Source: JAWKHR01 sp041394725
GTDB lineage: Bacteria > Acidobacteriota > Vicinamibacteria > Vicinamibacterales > SCN-69-37
Assembly (NCBI GenBank): GCA_041394725.1
Contig: JAWKHR010000056.1
Coordinates: forward strand, 1-38,054
Length of the DNA: 38,054 nt
Reading direction: 5' to 3'
Part shown: positions 15,273 to 23,963 of the stretch, piece by piece
How positions within the stretch are numbered: position 1 is the stretch's first letter
How the letters are laid out: each line of letters opens with the position of its first letter
Program-made: the position numbers and the translations under genes
Notes under the pieces: generated by a model
Told to the model about the DNA's origin: nothing
The model's input: only the letters and a program-made list of their open reading frames with translations
Database searches by the model: none

Positions 15273-16529
15273 ATGCCTGAGGAGCCCGCTGCAGGAAGCA
15301 ATCAGCCTGCGCTCAAGACCCTCCCGCTCGTTCAACGCGAAGTCGTCCTCTTCTTCGTGCTCTGCGCCATCGCGGTGGTGATGTTCCTCGTCACCCGGAC
15401 GATGGCGGAGTGGTCGCGGCAGAACAACTCGGAAACCGCCGCCGCGTGGTATGCGCGCGGCCAGCAGCGCCTGGCCGCGGGCGACCTGCAGGGCGGCGTC
15501 ACCGCGCTGCGGCGCGCGTTCGCGATGAACCGGACGAACGTCGAGTACGTGCTGGCGCTCGCGCGCGGTCTGACGCTCGGCGGCCCGAACGAGGAAGCGT
15601 GGCAGCTGCTCCAGGGACTCCGGGAATCGCAGCCCGAGGACACCGAGATCAACTATCGCCTCGCGGGCCTCGCCGCCGAGCGCGGCGAGTATGCCGACGC
15701 CGTGCGGTACTACAACCACGCGCTGTTCGGCCTCGACGCGGCGCCGGTCCCGTCGGAGGGGCCCGCGCCGGTGGCGGCCACCGGCGCGCCGAAGGACGCG
15801 ACGGCGGGAAGCGAACCCGGCGCGTCCGCCGCGGCGCCGCCGGCGGGCCGGCCGCCCGTGACCCGCTCGATGATCCTGACCGACCTGGCGACGCTGCAGC
15901 TCTCGCACGGCGACATCGAGGAGGCGCTCTCGACGCTGGCCACGCTGGCGCGCGTCTCCGACGGGGATCCCGCGGCGCGTGTCCGGGTGGGCCAGCTCTT
16001 CGCCATGGCGGGCGATCAGCAGCAGGCCCTGTCCAACTTCACGATCGCGATCGGCCAGGACGCCTCGAACGTCGATGCCCAGCTCGGCGCGGCCGACGCG
16101 GCGTTCTCGCTCGGCCGGTTCACCGAGTCGCTCCGCCACCTCGTCGCGGCCGAACGCGCGGGCGCGACGGGCACGCCCTTCGAGGAACGCCTGGCGCTCG
16201 TCGATCGCGTGGTGGACAGCGATCCGCTGGCGCCGGCCCTGGGCATGACCGAACGGGTGCGGCGCCTGACGGCGGGCCTCGACTGGGCCGCCGCCCGGTT
16301 CGATCACTGTGCCGAGCAGCCGAACACGACGCTGCCGGACGAGACGCGAAAGGAGATTGAAGCCTTGCGGAAGCGGCCGCGGCAGGAATTGCGGGACACG
16401 GACGTGCTCACCGAGGGCGTGACGCTCATCGGCGCGAGCCGGGCCGTCGTCGCCGGCCCGTGTCCGACCACCGACGTGGCCGATACGGCGTGGGCCACGA
16501 TTGCGCGGGCCCGGGGGGCGTCACGATGA
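15273..16529 (+). CDS. Membrane-anchored TPR protein
   Basis: 418 aa. ATG 15273 has GGGAGAGG immediately upstream. One N-terminal membrane helix (about 24-42, VVLFFVLCAIAVVMFLV) anchors a soluble domain with TPR-like helix pairs, for example AAAWYARGQQRLAAGDLQGG and AGLAAERGEYADAVRYYNHA. An Ala/Pro-rich linker (about residues 158-195) separates two TPR groups. The start codon of the ClC gene overlaps its stop (ATGA), so they form an operon. TPR proteins of this kind are scaffolds; the partner is unknown, and the coupling suggests it may serve the channel or merely share its regulation. Confidence 0.82.
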   Translation: MPEEPAAGSNQPALKTLPLVQREVVLFFVLCAIAVVMFLVTRTMAEWSRQNNSETAAAWYARGQQRLAAGDLQGGVTALRRAFAMNRTNVEYVLALARGLTLGGPNEEAWQLLQGLRESQPEDTEINYRLAGLAAERGEYADAVRYYNHALFGLDAAPVPSEGPAPVAATGAPKDATAGSEPGASAAAPPAGRPPVTRSMILTDLATLQLSHGDIEEALSTLATLARVSDGDPAARVRVGQLFAMAGDQQQALSNFTIAIGQDASNVDAQLGAADAAFSLGRFTESLRHLVAAERAGATGTPFEERLALVDRVVDSDPLAPALGMTERVRRLTAGLDWAAARFDHCAEQPNTTLPDETRKEIEALRKRPRQELRDTDVLTEGVTLIGASRAVVAGPCPTTDVADTAWATIARARGASR

Positions 16530-18433
16530 GCAAGTGGGCCGTGCCGGCCACCTGGCGCCTCCGCGAAAGCCAGCTCTTCCTCGCCCTCACCATCGTCATC
16601 GGCATCCTCGCCGGCCTCTCGGCCGTCCTCTTCGCCCTCGCCATCGACGCGACGCGGCACCTGTTCTTCGGCACGGCGCCGTCGTGGCTGCGCACGCTGC
16701 TGGTGCCGACGATCGTCAGCATCGGGACCGGCATCCTGCTGGCGAAGTTCTTCGACGACGCGCGCGGCAGCGGCGTGCCGCAGACGACGACGGCGTACCA
16801 CCTGCGGCAGGGCTTCATCCACCCGCGGGTGCCGATCGGCAAGTTCCTGACGGGCGTGCTCGGCATCGGCGCCGGCCACTCGATGGGCCGCGAGGGGCCG
16901 TCGGTCCAGATCGGCGCGGGCCTGGCGTCGGCGGTGGGGCAGTGGCTGCGGCTGCCGCCCGGCCGGGTCCAGAGCCTGGTGCCCGTCGGCGCGTCGGCCG
17001 CGCTCGCCGCGGCGTTCAACACGCCGGTGGCGGCCGTGCTCTTCACGCTCGAGGAAATCATCGCGGACATGAACGCGCCGCTGCTCGGGTCCACGGTCGT
17101 CGCGTCGGTGGCCGCCGTGGTCGTCGAGCGGAGCCTGCTCGGCAACGAGCCGCTGTTCCACGTGCCGACCTACGAGCTGGTGCACCCGGCGGAACTGCTG
17201 GCGTACGCGGTGCTCGGCATCGTGGGCGGCTTCGCGTCTTTGGCGTTCAGCAAGGGCCTGCTGCGCGCGCGGGCGTTCTTCAAGGGCCTGCCGGCGAGGA
17301 CGAAGACCTGGCAGCCGGCGATGGGCGGCCTCGCGATCGGCGTCATCATCATCTTCTTCCCGCAGGTCGCCGGCGTCGGCTACGAGAACGTGGACCAGGC
17401 GCTCAACGGCGGGCTGCTCATCCCGGCGATGGTCACGCTGTGCGTCGTCAAGATGGCGGCGACGATCACGTCCTACGCCAGCGGGAACGCGGGCGGCATC
17501 TTCGCGCCGAGCCTCTACATGGGCGCGATGGTCGGCGGCGTCGTCGGCCTGGTCACCCGGCAGATCGCGCCGTTCCCCGTGGGTGACCCCGGCGCGTACG
17601 CGCTGGTCGGGATGGGCGCGCTCTTCGCGGGCATCATCCGCGCGCCGATGACGTCGGTGTTCATGATCTTCGAGATCACGCAGGACTATCAGATCTTCGT
17701 GCCGCTCATGGTCGCGAACATGACCAGCCTGGCGATCTCGCGACGGTACCAGCCCGAGTCGGTGTACCACGCGCTGCTCAAGCAGGACGGCGTGCACCTG
17801 CCCGGGCCGCTGGTCCGGCAGTCCGGCGGCGGCGGCTGGCGCGCCGGCGACGTGATGACGGCCGAGGTGAAGTTCGTCGAGCCGCACGCCTCCGCGCGGT
17901 CGGCGCTGGCCGGCGCCGGCACCGACCTGTGCGTCCTGGTCGGCAGCCGCGACCGGCTGCTTGGGCTCGCGCCGGTCGATCGGCTGGCGCGCGCGGTGGC
18001 GGAAGGGCAGGGGGACGCGCCGGTCGCCGAGTTCGTGACCGACGAGTGGGTGCACGTGCACGCCGACCACGCGCTCGACATCGTGCTCGAGCGCTTCCGC
18101 CGCACGCCCGGCGTGCTCCCCGTCCTCAGCCGCGCGAATGTCGATGCGGTGAAGGGCGTCATCACCGAGGCCACGCTCATGCGGGTCTTCGGCCCGAAGC
18201 GCACCGCGAGTGCCAAGGCGACGGCCGCGGCCGCCGCGAGCGCGAGGGCGACGACCGCGAGTGCCGCGGGCGGGCCGGGCGCGGCACCAGCGGCGGGCGG
18301 AGCCGGCGGCGCCTCGGCTCAGGCCGGCGGCGCGCCGGCTCAGGACCGCGATGCGCAGTCGGCTCAGGACCGCGATGCGCAGGCGGCTCGGGCCGGCGAC
18401 GGCGGCGGGACCGATTCGGGCTCCGGATCCTGA
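16526..18433 (+). CDS. ClC-family chloride channel/transporter with C-terminal CBS domains
   Basis: 635 aa, ATG overlapping the upstream stop. The three anion-selectivity motifs are present: GSGVP (81-85), GREGP (121-125, with the gating Glu123) and GGIFAPSLYMGA. About ten hydrophobic segments follow the ClC pattern. Two CBS-like domains (from about residue 445, AGDVMTAEVKFVE and VAEFVTDEWVHVHADHALD) may bind adenine nucleotides. The last 60 or so residues are a low-complexity Ala/Gly/Gln tail with a duplicated AQDRDAQ unit. It moves Cl- across the inner membrane; the gating Glu suggests Cl-/H+ exchange is possible. Confidence 0.95.
   Translation: MSKWAVPATWRLRESQLFLALTIVIGILAGLSAVLFALAIDATRHLFFGTAPSWLRTLLVPTIVSIGTGILLAKFFDDARGSGVPQTTTAYHLRQGFIHPRVPIGKFLTGVLGIGAGHSMGREGPSVQIGAGLASAVGQWLRLPPGRVQSLVPVGASAALAAAFNTPVAAVLFTLEEIIADMNAPLLGSTVVASVAAVVVERSLLGNEPLFHVPTYELVHPAELLAYAVLGIVGGFASLAFSKGLLRARAFFKGLPARTKTWQPAMGGLAIGVIIIFFPQVAGVGYENVDQALNGGLLIPAMVTLCVVKMAATITSYASGNAGGIFAPSLYMGAMVGGVVGLVTRQIAPFPVGDPGAYALVGMGALFAGIIRAPMTSVFMIFEITQDYQIFVPLMVANMTSLAISRRYQPESVYHALLKQDGVHLPGPLVRQSGGGGWRAGDVMTAEVKFVEPHASARSALAGAGTDLCVLVGSRDRLLGLAPVDRLARAVAEGQGDAPVAEFVTDEWVHVHADHALDIVLERFRRTPGVLPVLSRANVDAVKGVITEATLMRVFGPKRTASAKATAAAAASARATTASAAGGPGAAPAAGGAGGASAQAGGAPAQDRDAQSAQDRDAQAARAGDGGGTDSGSGS
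18336..18383 (+). repeat. 24-bp tandem repeat in the tail of the ClC gene
   Basis: Copies at 18336-18359 and 18360-18383 differ at one base and encode AQDRDAQS / AQDRDAQA. The period is a multiple of three, so the reading frame is unaffected. Confidence 0.85.
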
Positions 18434-18468
18434 CGCGCCGTCCCGACGGGCGGGACCGACGCCCGCCG

Positions 18469-18744
18469 TCAGGGCTTGCGGATGGCGTTGAGAATCGCGC
18501 GCACCAGCTCGTCCGGCATCGGCGGCGGATCGTCGGCCCGATCGGCGGCGCCTCTGGCGGCGTCGCTCGCGGCACCGGCACCGACGGCCAGCCGTGCCGC
18601 GATGATCGTCTCCCGATACTGCGTGACGTAGACCCGGCAGTTGGGGCACCGCTCCAGATGCGGCTCGAACTCCGCCACGACGGCGGGATCGAGCTCGCCC
18701 GAGACGTAGTCGACGAGGAAGTCGGTCATCTCGCGGCAGGTCAT
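18469..18744 (-). CDS. Anti-sigma factor, zf-HC2 type
   Basis: 91 aa. The zinc motif is His29-x3-Cys33-x2-Cys36 (HLERCPNC), with Cys3 in MTCRE. There is no membrane segment, so it is a soluble anti-sigma protein of the ZAS group. The ATG overlaps the stop of the sigma gene (ATGA), typical of sigma/anti-sigma pairs that are made in fixed ratio. A similar protein without a sigma partner lies at 14399-14656. The C-terminal helix (PDELVRAILNAIRKP) probably contacts sigma. The gene converges with the ClC gene; the 35-bp gap has a weak GGCGGG/CCCGCC hairpin. Confidence 0.88.
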   Translation of the reverse strand: MTCREMTDFLVDYVSGELDPAVVAEFEPHLERCPNCRVYVTQYRETIIAARLAVGAGAASDAARGAADRADDPPPMPDELVRAILNAIRKP

Positions 18745-19355
18745 GACGCGGCGCCCTCCATCTGTGGCGCGAGCAGGGTCCGCAGGGCCATGCGGGCCCG
18801 ATGCAGCCGGATCTTGACCGCGTTGACGGTCGTGTCCAGCACCTCGGCGGTCTCGGGCCCGGTCAGGCCCTGGAGGTCCCGCAGGATCAGCACCGTCCGG
18901 TAGGCCTCCGGCAGCCGGTCGATCGCGTCGCGGACGAACTGCGCGGTCTCCTTGCGCTCGAGCGCGACGTCCACCGGCTCGTCCCACGACCGGAACACCT
19001 CGGTGTGCCGGCCGTTCGGGAGGAAGCGGGGCACCAGGTCCTCGATGGGTTCCTCGGGACGGCGCCGCTTCGACCGGAGCTTCATCAGCGCCGCGTTGAC
19101 CGTGATGCGGTGCAGCCAGGTGGAGAGCTTCGCGTCGCCCGAGAACTGCTCGCGCGCCTTGAAGGCCGAGATGAAGGCCTCCTGCACGACCTCGCGCGCG
19201 TCCTCCTCGTTGAACAGGATCCGGCGCGCCACCTGGGTGAGGCGGCCGCCGTAGGTCCGGATCAGCGTCTCGAACGTGGCGGGATCGCCGGCGCGGAGGC
19301 CCTGGACCAGGGCCGCTTCATCCGGCGGGGCGGGCGTGCCGTTCATCCGCAGCAT
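18741..19355 (-). CDS. ECF RNA polymerase sigma factor
   Basis: 204 aa from ATG 19355; Met at codon 4 is an alternative. Sigma-70 region 2 is at about residues 25-95 (FETLIRTYGGRL, DAREVVQEAFISAF, FSGDAKLSTWLHRITVNAAL) and region 4 at about 140-195 (AIDRLPEAYRTVLILRDLQGLTGPETAEVL, NAVKIRLHRARMALR). Regions 1 and 3 are absent, as in ECF sigmas. The linker between regions is unusually long and holds an NGRHTEVFRSWDEP segment. It directs transcription of a stress or envelope regulon, with the zinc-finger protein downstream as its antagonist. It is divergent from the PadR-ADOP pair. Confidence 0.95.
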   Translation of the reverse strand: MLRMNGTPAPPDEAALVQGLRAGDPATFETLIRTYGGRLTQVARRILFNEEDAREVVQEAFISAFKAREQFSGDAKLSTWLHRITVNAALMKLRSKRRRPEEPIEDLVPRFLPNGRHTEVFRSWDEPVDVALERKETAQFVRDAIDRLPEAYRTVLILRDLQGLTGPETAEVLDTTVNAVKIRLHRARMALRTLLAPQMEGAAS

Positions 19356-19383
19356 GGTAGCCCACCCGGCGGGAACTCGTACG

Positions 19384-19400
19384 ATACCATTCCGTATAAT
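19384..19400 (+). promoter_or_regulatory. Putative PadR1 promoter and operator (TATAAT with ATAC-N6-GTAT)
   Basis: A perfect -10 TATAAT (19395-19400) overlaps an inverted repeat ATAC (19384-19387) / GTAT (19394-19397). It lies in an AT-rich island between the divergent sigma and PadR genes. A nearby GTTC/GAAC repeat (19403-19415) adds a second symmetric site. No clear -35 is present. PadR proteins commonly bind ATAC/GTAT-type dyads, so autoregulation is likely. Confidence 0.5.
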
Positions 19401-19450
19401 ACTGTTCGATAGAACGGGCCGGGACGCCCGACCCGCGCCCGGGGACCGCC

Positions 19451-19780
19451 ATGAAGCCCCACGACTTCCAGATCCTCCTGGCCCTGGCCGAGGAGCCCCG
19501 CCACGGATCGGGCATCGTCCGCGCCGTCCTGGACCAGACGGCCGGCGCGCTCCGGCTGTGGCCGGTCAAGTTGTACGCCGCGCTCGAGTCGCTCGCCGAG
19601 GAGGGGCTGATCGAGGCCCTGCCGGACCGCGAACGGCCGCCGGGCGCCAGCGCGCGGCGGCACTACTACCGGCCGACCCGAGCGGGGCGCCAGGCACTGG
19701 CCGCCGAGGCCGATCGGCTGGCGCACCTGGCCGACACGGCGCGGACCCGGCTGGCCCGCCGGCAGCGGAGCCGGTCGTGA
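19451..19780 (+). CDS. PadR-family transcriptional regulator (pair 1)
   Basis: 109 aa. The PadR winged helix is clear: FQILLALAEEPRHGSGIV, then LWPVKLYAALESLAEEGLIEAL and a wing with RRHYYRPTRAGRQALAAEA. PadR proteins are mostly repressors, often autoregulated. A GGGGA purine stretch lies 5 nt before the ATG. The stop overlaps the GTG of the following permease (GTGA). PadR plus ADOP-type permease is a very common gene pair in Acidobacteria, and the signal that releases the repressor is not known. Confidence 0.92.
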   Translation: MKPHDFQILLALAEEPRHGSGIVRAVLDQTAGALRLWPVKLYAALESLAEEGLIEALPDRERPPGASARRHYYRPTRAGRQALAAEADRLAHLADTARTRLARRQRSRS

Positions 19781-22377
19781 GGCTGTACCGCGCCCTCCTC
19801 CGCCTGCTGCCGCGCGGCTTCCGCCTGACGCGCGAGGCCGATCTCGTCGCGCTGGCCCGCGAGAGCCTGGACGCCGCGCGGGGCGCCGGCGCGCTCGCCC
19901 GCCTGCGGGTGGGGGCCGCGCTGGCGCGCGACGTCGTCCGTCAGGCGGTCCGGCTCCGCGCAGGACGCTTCGCCCGCGGCCTCGCGCAGGACCTGCGCGT
20001 GGCCTTCCGCCGCCTGCGGCGATCGCCGCTCCGCTCGACCGTGACCGTGCTGTCGCTCGGGATCGGCCTGGCGCTCAACACGACCGTGTTCAGCCTGGTG
20101 AACGCCTTCTACCTGCGCCCGTCGGAGTTCCCGGACCCGGCGCGGCTCGTCACGATCTTCGAGGCCAGCGCGACGCAGCTGTGCGCCGGCTGCAGCGTCG
20201 GGACCTCGGCTCCGGGGTACCTCGACTGGCGTGACGGCACGCGCGCCTTCGAGCGCCTCGAGGCCTCGGAGGAAACGGCGGTCGTGGTGTCCGCGCCGCT
20301 CACGCCGGAGCGCGTGTCGGCGGCGCGGGTCACGCCGGGATTGTTCGCGGCGCTCGGCATTGCGCCGCGGCTCGGTCGTGACTTCGCCGAGGCGGATGCC
20401 TCGCCCGGCGCGACGGCGGTGGCGCTCATTGGCGACCGCCTGTGGCGCCGCGGCTTCGGCGGTGACCCGGGCGTCGTCGGCCGCGACCTTCGCGTCAACG
20501 GCGGGCCGGTGCGCATCGTCGGCGTCCTCCCGCCGGACTTCGCGTTCCCGTCGGTCGCCGAGATCTGGCTGCCGTACCGGCCGGACCCGGCCGGTGACCG
20601 CTCGGATCGATCGGTCGGCGTGATCGGCCGGCTCCGCCGCGGCGTCTCGATCGAGGCGGCCCGCGCCGAGGTGCGGGCCCTGGCCGCCGCGCAAGTGCGC
20701 GAGCATCCGGAGACCCAGGCGGAGTGGACGGCCGACGTCGTCCGTCTCGCCGACGCGCGGACGGGCGAGGAAGGCCGCGTGTTCCTGATCATGCTGGGCG
20801 CGGTCGCGCTCGTGCTCCTCGTGACCTGCGCCAACATCGCGGCCCTCGCGCTCGGCGTGTCGGCGGAGCGCGCGCGCGAGCTTGCGCTCCGGTCGGCGCT
20901 CGGGGGCGGGCGCCTGCGGCTGATGCGGCTGCCCGTTCTCGAGGCGCTCGTCGCCGGCGTCGCGGGCGGCGCCCTCGGGTTGCTCGGCGCGGCCTGGGGC
21001 ATCTCGCTCGCGCGCATCCGCATCAGCGAGCCCGTGCCGTATTACATCCGCTTCACGATCGACTGGCGGGTGGTGGTCTTCTGCGTCGTCGCCGCGGTGG
21101 CGGCGGCCGTGCTGGTCGGCCTGCTCACGGGCTGGCACGCGACACGTGGCGATCTCGTCGGCGTACTGAAGACGGGTGGGCGTGGTGGCGGGCGTGGCTC
21201 GGGTCGGATTCGCGCCGGGCTGCTCGCGGCGGAGCTGGCCGTCGTCGTGGTGCTGCTCGCGTGCGCGGGCCTGCTCGCGCGCAGCGTGGTCCGACTGGCC
21301 GATGATGCGGGCGGCTACGACCGCCGCGGCCTGACGCTCGCGACGCTGCCGCTCGCCGGGGATCGCTACGAGGACCCGGCGTGGGTCAGGGATCGCGTGG
21401 CCGAGCTGCGCGACCGGCTGCGCACCCTGCCGGGCACGACGACGGCGCTCTCGGCGACGGTCTTCCTCGCGGGCTTCGGGGCGACGGATCAACTGGTTCG
21501 CATCGAGGGCGCGCCGACGCCGCCGCAGGCGTCACCCCGCTTCGCCTTCGCGGTCACGCCGGGATTCTTCGAGGCGCAGGGCCTGCGCCTGCTGGCCGGT
21601 CGGGCGTTCGACGACCGTGACACGCCGTCCGCCGAGCCGGTCGCGATCGTCAACGCCTGGATGGCCGAGCACCTCTGGGGCGGCGCGCCGGTGGTCGGCC
21701 GGCGGGTGCGCCTGCGGCCCGCCGATCCGGATGATCCCTGGCGGCGCGTCGTCGGTGTCGTCTCGGACCTCGACGGCGACCGGCGCGGGCGTGGAGGTCG
21801 GAGCTACGCGTACGTCCCCTTCGATCAAGGCCCCGCGCGCCCGCTGCAGCTCCTCGCGCGGACCGTCCCGGACCAGGCGCCGCCCGTGGCCGCGATTCGC
21901 GAGGCGCTGGCGGCCGTCGATCCGGACGAGCCGCTGAGCGACGTGCGGTCCGCCGACGAGGACCGCGCGCGGAGCGTGTGGTTCGCCGGCTACTTCGCGA
22001 TGTTCTACGCGGCGTTTGCCGGCTTCGGCCTGGCGCTGGCCGTGGTCGGGGTTTTCGGCGTGGCGGCGCAGGTGGTGGGCGAGCGGATGCGGGAGTTCGG
22101 GATCCGGATCGCGCTCGGCGCGGATCCCGCGAGGCTCTCGCGCGTCGTGCTGCGGTCGAGTGGGGGAGTGGCGCTGGCGGGCATCCTGGCTGGCCTGGCG
22201 GGGGCGCGGCTGGCCGCGCCGCTGCTCGGCTCGCTGCTCTTCGGCGCCGATCCGGTCGATCCGATCGCGCTCGGCGGCGCCGGCGTCGTGCTCTTCGTGA
22301 CGGTGCTGGTCGCGAGCGCGTGGCCGGCTCGCCGCGCTGCGCGCGCCGACCCGGCGGTCATCCTGCGCGCGGACTAG
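19777..22377 (+). CDS. ADOP-type (MacB/FtsX-like) orphan ABC permease, pair 1
   Basis: 866 aa from the coupled GTG. An N-terminal soluble prefix (about 1-75) precedes the core. The core is a tandem duplication: TM, large periplasmic domain, three TMs, then the same again. Each half opens with a recognisable block (DLRVAFRRLRRSPLRSTVTVLSLGIGLALNTTVFSLVN), and each permease half ends with a typical stretch such as ARELALRSALGGGRLRLMR and EFGIRIALGADPARLSR. It ends with the family's PARRAARADPAVILRAD. No ATPase is nearby, hence 'orphan'. Transport substrate and energy coupling are unknown. The end overlaps the opposite methyltransferase remnant by 20 bp. Confidence 0.92.
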   Translation: MRLYRALLRLLPRGFRLTREADLVALARESLDAARGAGALARLRVGAALARDVVRQAVRLRAGRFARGLAQDLRVAFRRLRRSPLRSTVTVLSLGIGLALNTTVFSLVNAFYLRPSEFPDPARLVTIFEASATQLCAGCSVGTSAPGYLDWRDGTRAFERLEASEETAVVVSAPLTPERVSAARVTPGLFAALGIAPRLGRDFAEADASPGATAVALIGDRLWRRGFGGDPGVVGRDLRVNGGPVRIVGVLPPDFAFPSVAEIWLPYRPDPAGDRSDRSVGVIGRLRRGVSIEAARAEVRALAAAQVREHPETQAEWTADVVRLADARTGEEGRVFLIMLGAVALVLLVTCANIAALALGVSAERARELALRSALGGGRLRLMRLPVLEALVAGVAGGALGLLGAAWGISLARIRISEPVPYYIRFTIDWRVVVFCVVAAVAAAVLVGLLTGWHATRGDLVGVLKTGGRGGGRGSGRIRAGLLAAELAVVVVLLACAGLLARSVVRLADDAGGYDRRGLTLATLPLAGDRYEDPAWVRDRVAELRDRLRTLPGTTTALSATVFLAGFGATDQLVRIEGAPTPPQASPRFAFAVTPGFFEAQGLRLLAGRAFDDRDTPSAEPVAIVNAWMAEHLWGGAPVVGRRVRLRPADPDDPWRRVVGVVSDLDGDRRGRGGRSYAYVPFDQGPARPLQLLARTVPDQAPPVAAIREALAAVDPDEPLSDVRSADEDRARSVWFAGYFAMFYAAFAGFGLALAVVGVFGVAAQVVGERMREFGIRIALGADPARLSRVVLRSSGGVALAGILAGLAGARLAAPLLGSLLFGADPVDPIALGGAGVVLFVTVLVASAWPARRAARADPAVILRAD

Positions 22378-23240
22378 ACGGCGGGCGTTCGCCCGGTCGC
22401 CCTGCGATCCACGTGGCGCGGGCCGCGAGGCGACGCGGGCCGAAGCCGGCGGCGTCGCTGATCGTCGCGAGCGACGCCGGCAGCGCGTCGTCGAAGGTCC
22501 ACTCGTCCGCGCGGCCGCCGGCGTCCACGCAGGCGCGGGCCCAGGCGTCCCACCATGGCGCGGCGCCGCGCGCGATCGGTTCCACGACGAGCACGGGGGC
22601 GCCGCGGCGGGCGGCGTCGAGCAGGCCCGCGAACGCGCGCGTGCGCGCGTCCGCGGGCAGCTCGTTGAGCGCCCAGGCCGCGACGAAGGCAGTGGCCCCT
22701 GGCGCCGCGGTCGATCCTGGCGCCGGGGCCGACGCCGGCGCGTCGCGCCGGCCGACATCCGCCCGAGCGCGGCGACGAGGTCGCCGCGCTCGGCCCGGCC
22801 GCGCACGCCGAGCGCGCGCCAGTTCCAGCGGGCCTCGTCGAGCGCCCCGCGCCGGGGCCCCCGCCGGGGACGGCGGCGCCGGTCAGGCGGGCCCAGGCGG
22901 CGCCCGCGACGCCGGTGCCGCAGCCGATGTCGAGCACGCGACCGACGTTCGCCTGCGCCGCGCCGGTGGCGCGGAGCAGGCGATCGACGAGCAGGAAGTG
23001 CAGCGGCGCGTAGAAGCCGGCGAAGGCGGCGCGCTTGCCCGGCGAGTCGATCGGCGAACGCCGCGGCAGATCGCCGCGGCGCTCGACGTAGCGGGCGGAG
23101 AGCGCCCGCACGGCCTTGAGGAACTCGGGCGGGCGCCACGGCTGGCGGTGCCGCGCGTCGAGCGCGGCGAGCCAGGCGTCGATGGCCGGGTCGCCCCCGG
23201 GCGGGGCGGGAGACGCCGGCGGGCGTGTCGGGCCGGTCAC
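22358..23240 (-). pseudogene. SAM-dependent methyltransferase gene broken by two frameshifts
   Basis: The protein must be read in three frames. From GTG 23240 (or GTG 23258) to about 22860: RPPEFLKAVRALSARYVERR, FYAPLHFLLVDRLL and SAM motif I VLDIGCGTGVAG. Then a shift: ALDEARWNWRALGVRGRAERGDLVAALGR to about 22750. Then a second shift: FVAAWALNELPADARTRAF, APVLVVEPIARGAAPWWDAW, ending at 22358. Both shifts equal one missing base each and lie in G/C runs. The joined product is about 290 aa, the length of a class I methyltransferase. The substrate is unknown. Either a decaying gene or two sequencing errors. It probably shares a transcript with the secreted protein upstream. Confidence 0.75.
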
Positions 23241-23252
23241 GGCCCGACACGC
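23223..23252. repeat. 12-bp perfect hairpin at the methyltransferase start
   Basis: 23223-23234 pairs with 23241-23252 around a 6-nt loop. It lies between the secreted-protein stop and the methyltransferase and includes the GTG at 23240 in its loop. There is no T-tract; it may limit read-through or occlude that start. Confidence 0.55.
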
Positions 23253-23267
23253 TAGCACACGGCGAGG

Positions 23268-23930
23268 CTACTTCTTCTTCGCGTAGGTCTGAATGGACGG
23301 CCGCATCGCCGTGCCGTCGCGTTCGCGCGTGGTCTCGATCCGCAGGAGGCCGTCGGCGCCGAGCGCGATCGTCTCGCGCAGCGACGTCGAGACGTCGCCC
23401 TGGGTCGTCGTCACCGTCTGCGTGCCGACCGTGACGAGCGTGTCGCCCTCCCACCGGCTTCGCGTCACGCTGGACACCATGCCGTAGCGGTTCTCGCTCT
23501 CCGAGCCGTCGAGCTTGTAGGTGCGCACCTGGACGGCGTCGCCCAGGTGGCGCTCGATCGTGAGCGTCGTGGCCGTCTGGGAGATCACGAGCGACGATCC
23601 CGCGGCGCCGCCGCCACCCATCGTGCCGCCCATCGTCCCGCCCACCCTGCCGCCGCCGGCCATGCCGCCACCACCGCCGCCGGCCGTCGCGCCACCGGAG
23701 GCCGTCGCGCCACCAGCCGTCGCGCCGCCGGCCGTCGCGCTACCGCCACCGGCGCCCGCGCGCGCGGCGCCGCCGGTCGCGCTCATCCCGCCGGCCATCC
23801 CGCCGCCCGTACCGCCCGGCAGGGCGCCCCGGGACGACTCGAGCGTCCACGTCCCGGCAAAGGTCGGCGGCTGGGCGCTCACCCCGGCCGAGAACGCCAG
23901 TGCCGTCATCACGTACAGCAGTCGTCGCAT
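23268..23930 (-). CDS. Secreted Gly/Ala-rich repeat protein
   Basis: 220 aa. A signal peptide (RRLLYVMTALAFSAGVSAQ) precedes FAGTWTLESSRG, an opening found in many acidobacterial periplasmic lipocalin-like proteins. Residues about 38-115 are a low-complexity tract of GGATAGG- and GGGMAGG-like repeats. After it a beta-rich domain (LVISQTATTLTIERHLGD, NRYGMVSSVTRSRWEGDTLV) contains no catalytic motif. It sits directly downstream of ADOP 2 on the same strand with a 33-bp gap, so it may belong to that operon. The repeats may differ in length between strains. Confidence 0.8.
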   Translation of the reverse strand: MRRLLYVMTALAFSAGVSAQPPTFAGTWTLESSRGALPGGTGGGMAGGMSATGGAARAGAGGGSATAGGATAGGATASGGATAGGGGGGMAGGGRVGGTMGGTMGGGGAAGSSLVISQTATTLTIERHLGDAVQVRTYKLDGSESENRYGMVSSVTRSRWEGDTLVTVGTQTVTTTQGDVSTSLRETIALGADGLLRIETTRERDGTAMRPSIQTYAKKK

Positions 23931-23963
23931 CGGAAGTCTCCTCGAGAACAGGAACAGGAACAG

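Noticed and set aside
15192..16307. Long minus-strand open frame opposite the TPR gene
   Set aside because: Composition is typical of a shadow frame, with no domain; the plus-strand TPR protein has a strong RBS.
18433..18469. Hairpin between the ClC and anti-sigma genes as a terminator
   Set aside because: Only six base pairs match without bulges and there is no T-tract.
16304..18649. Very long minus-strand open frame opposite the ClC gene
   Set aside because: It is an Arg/Asp/His-rich artefact of GC-rich codon use; the plus strand encodes a clear ClC protein with all motifs.
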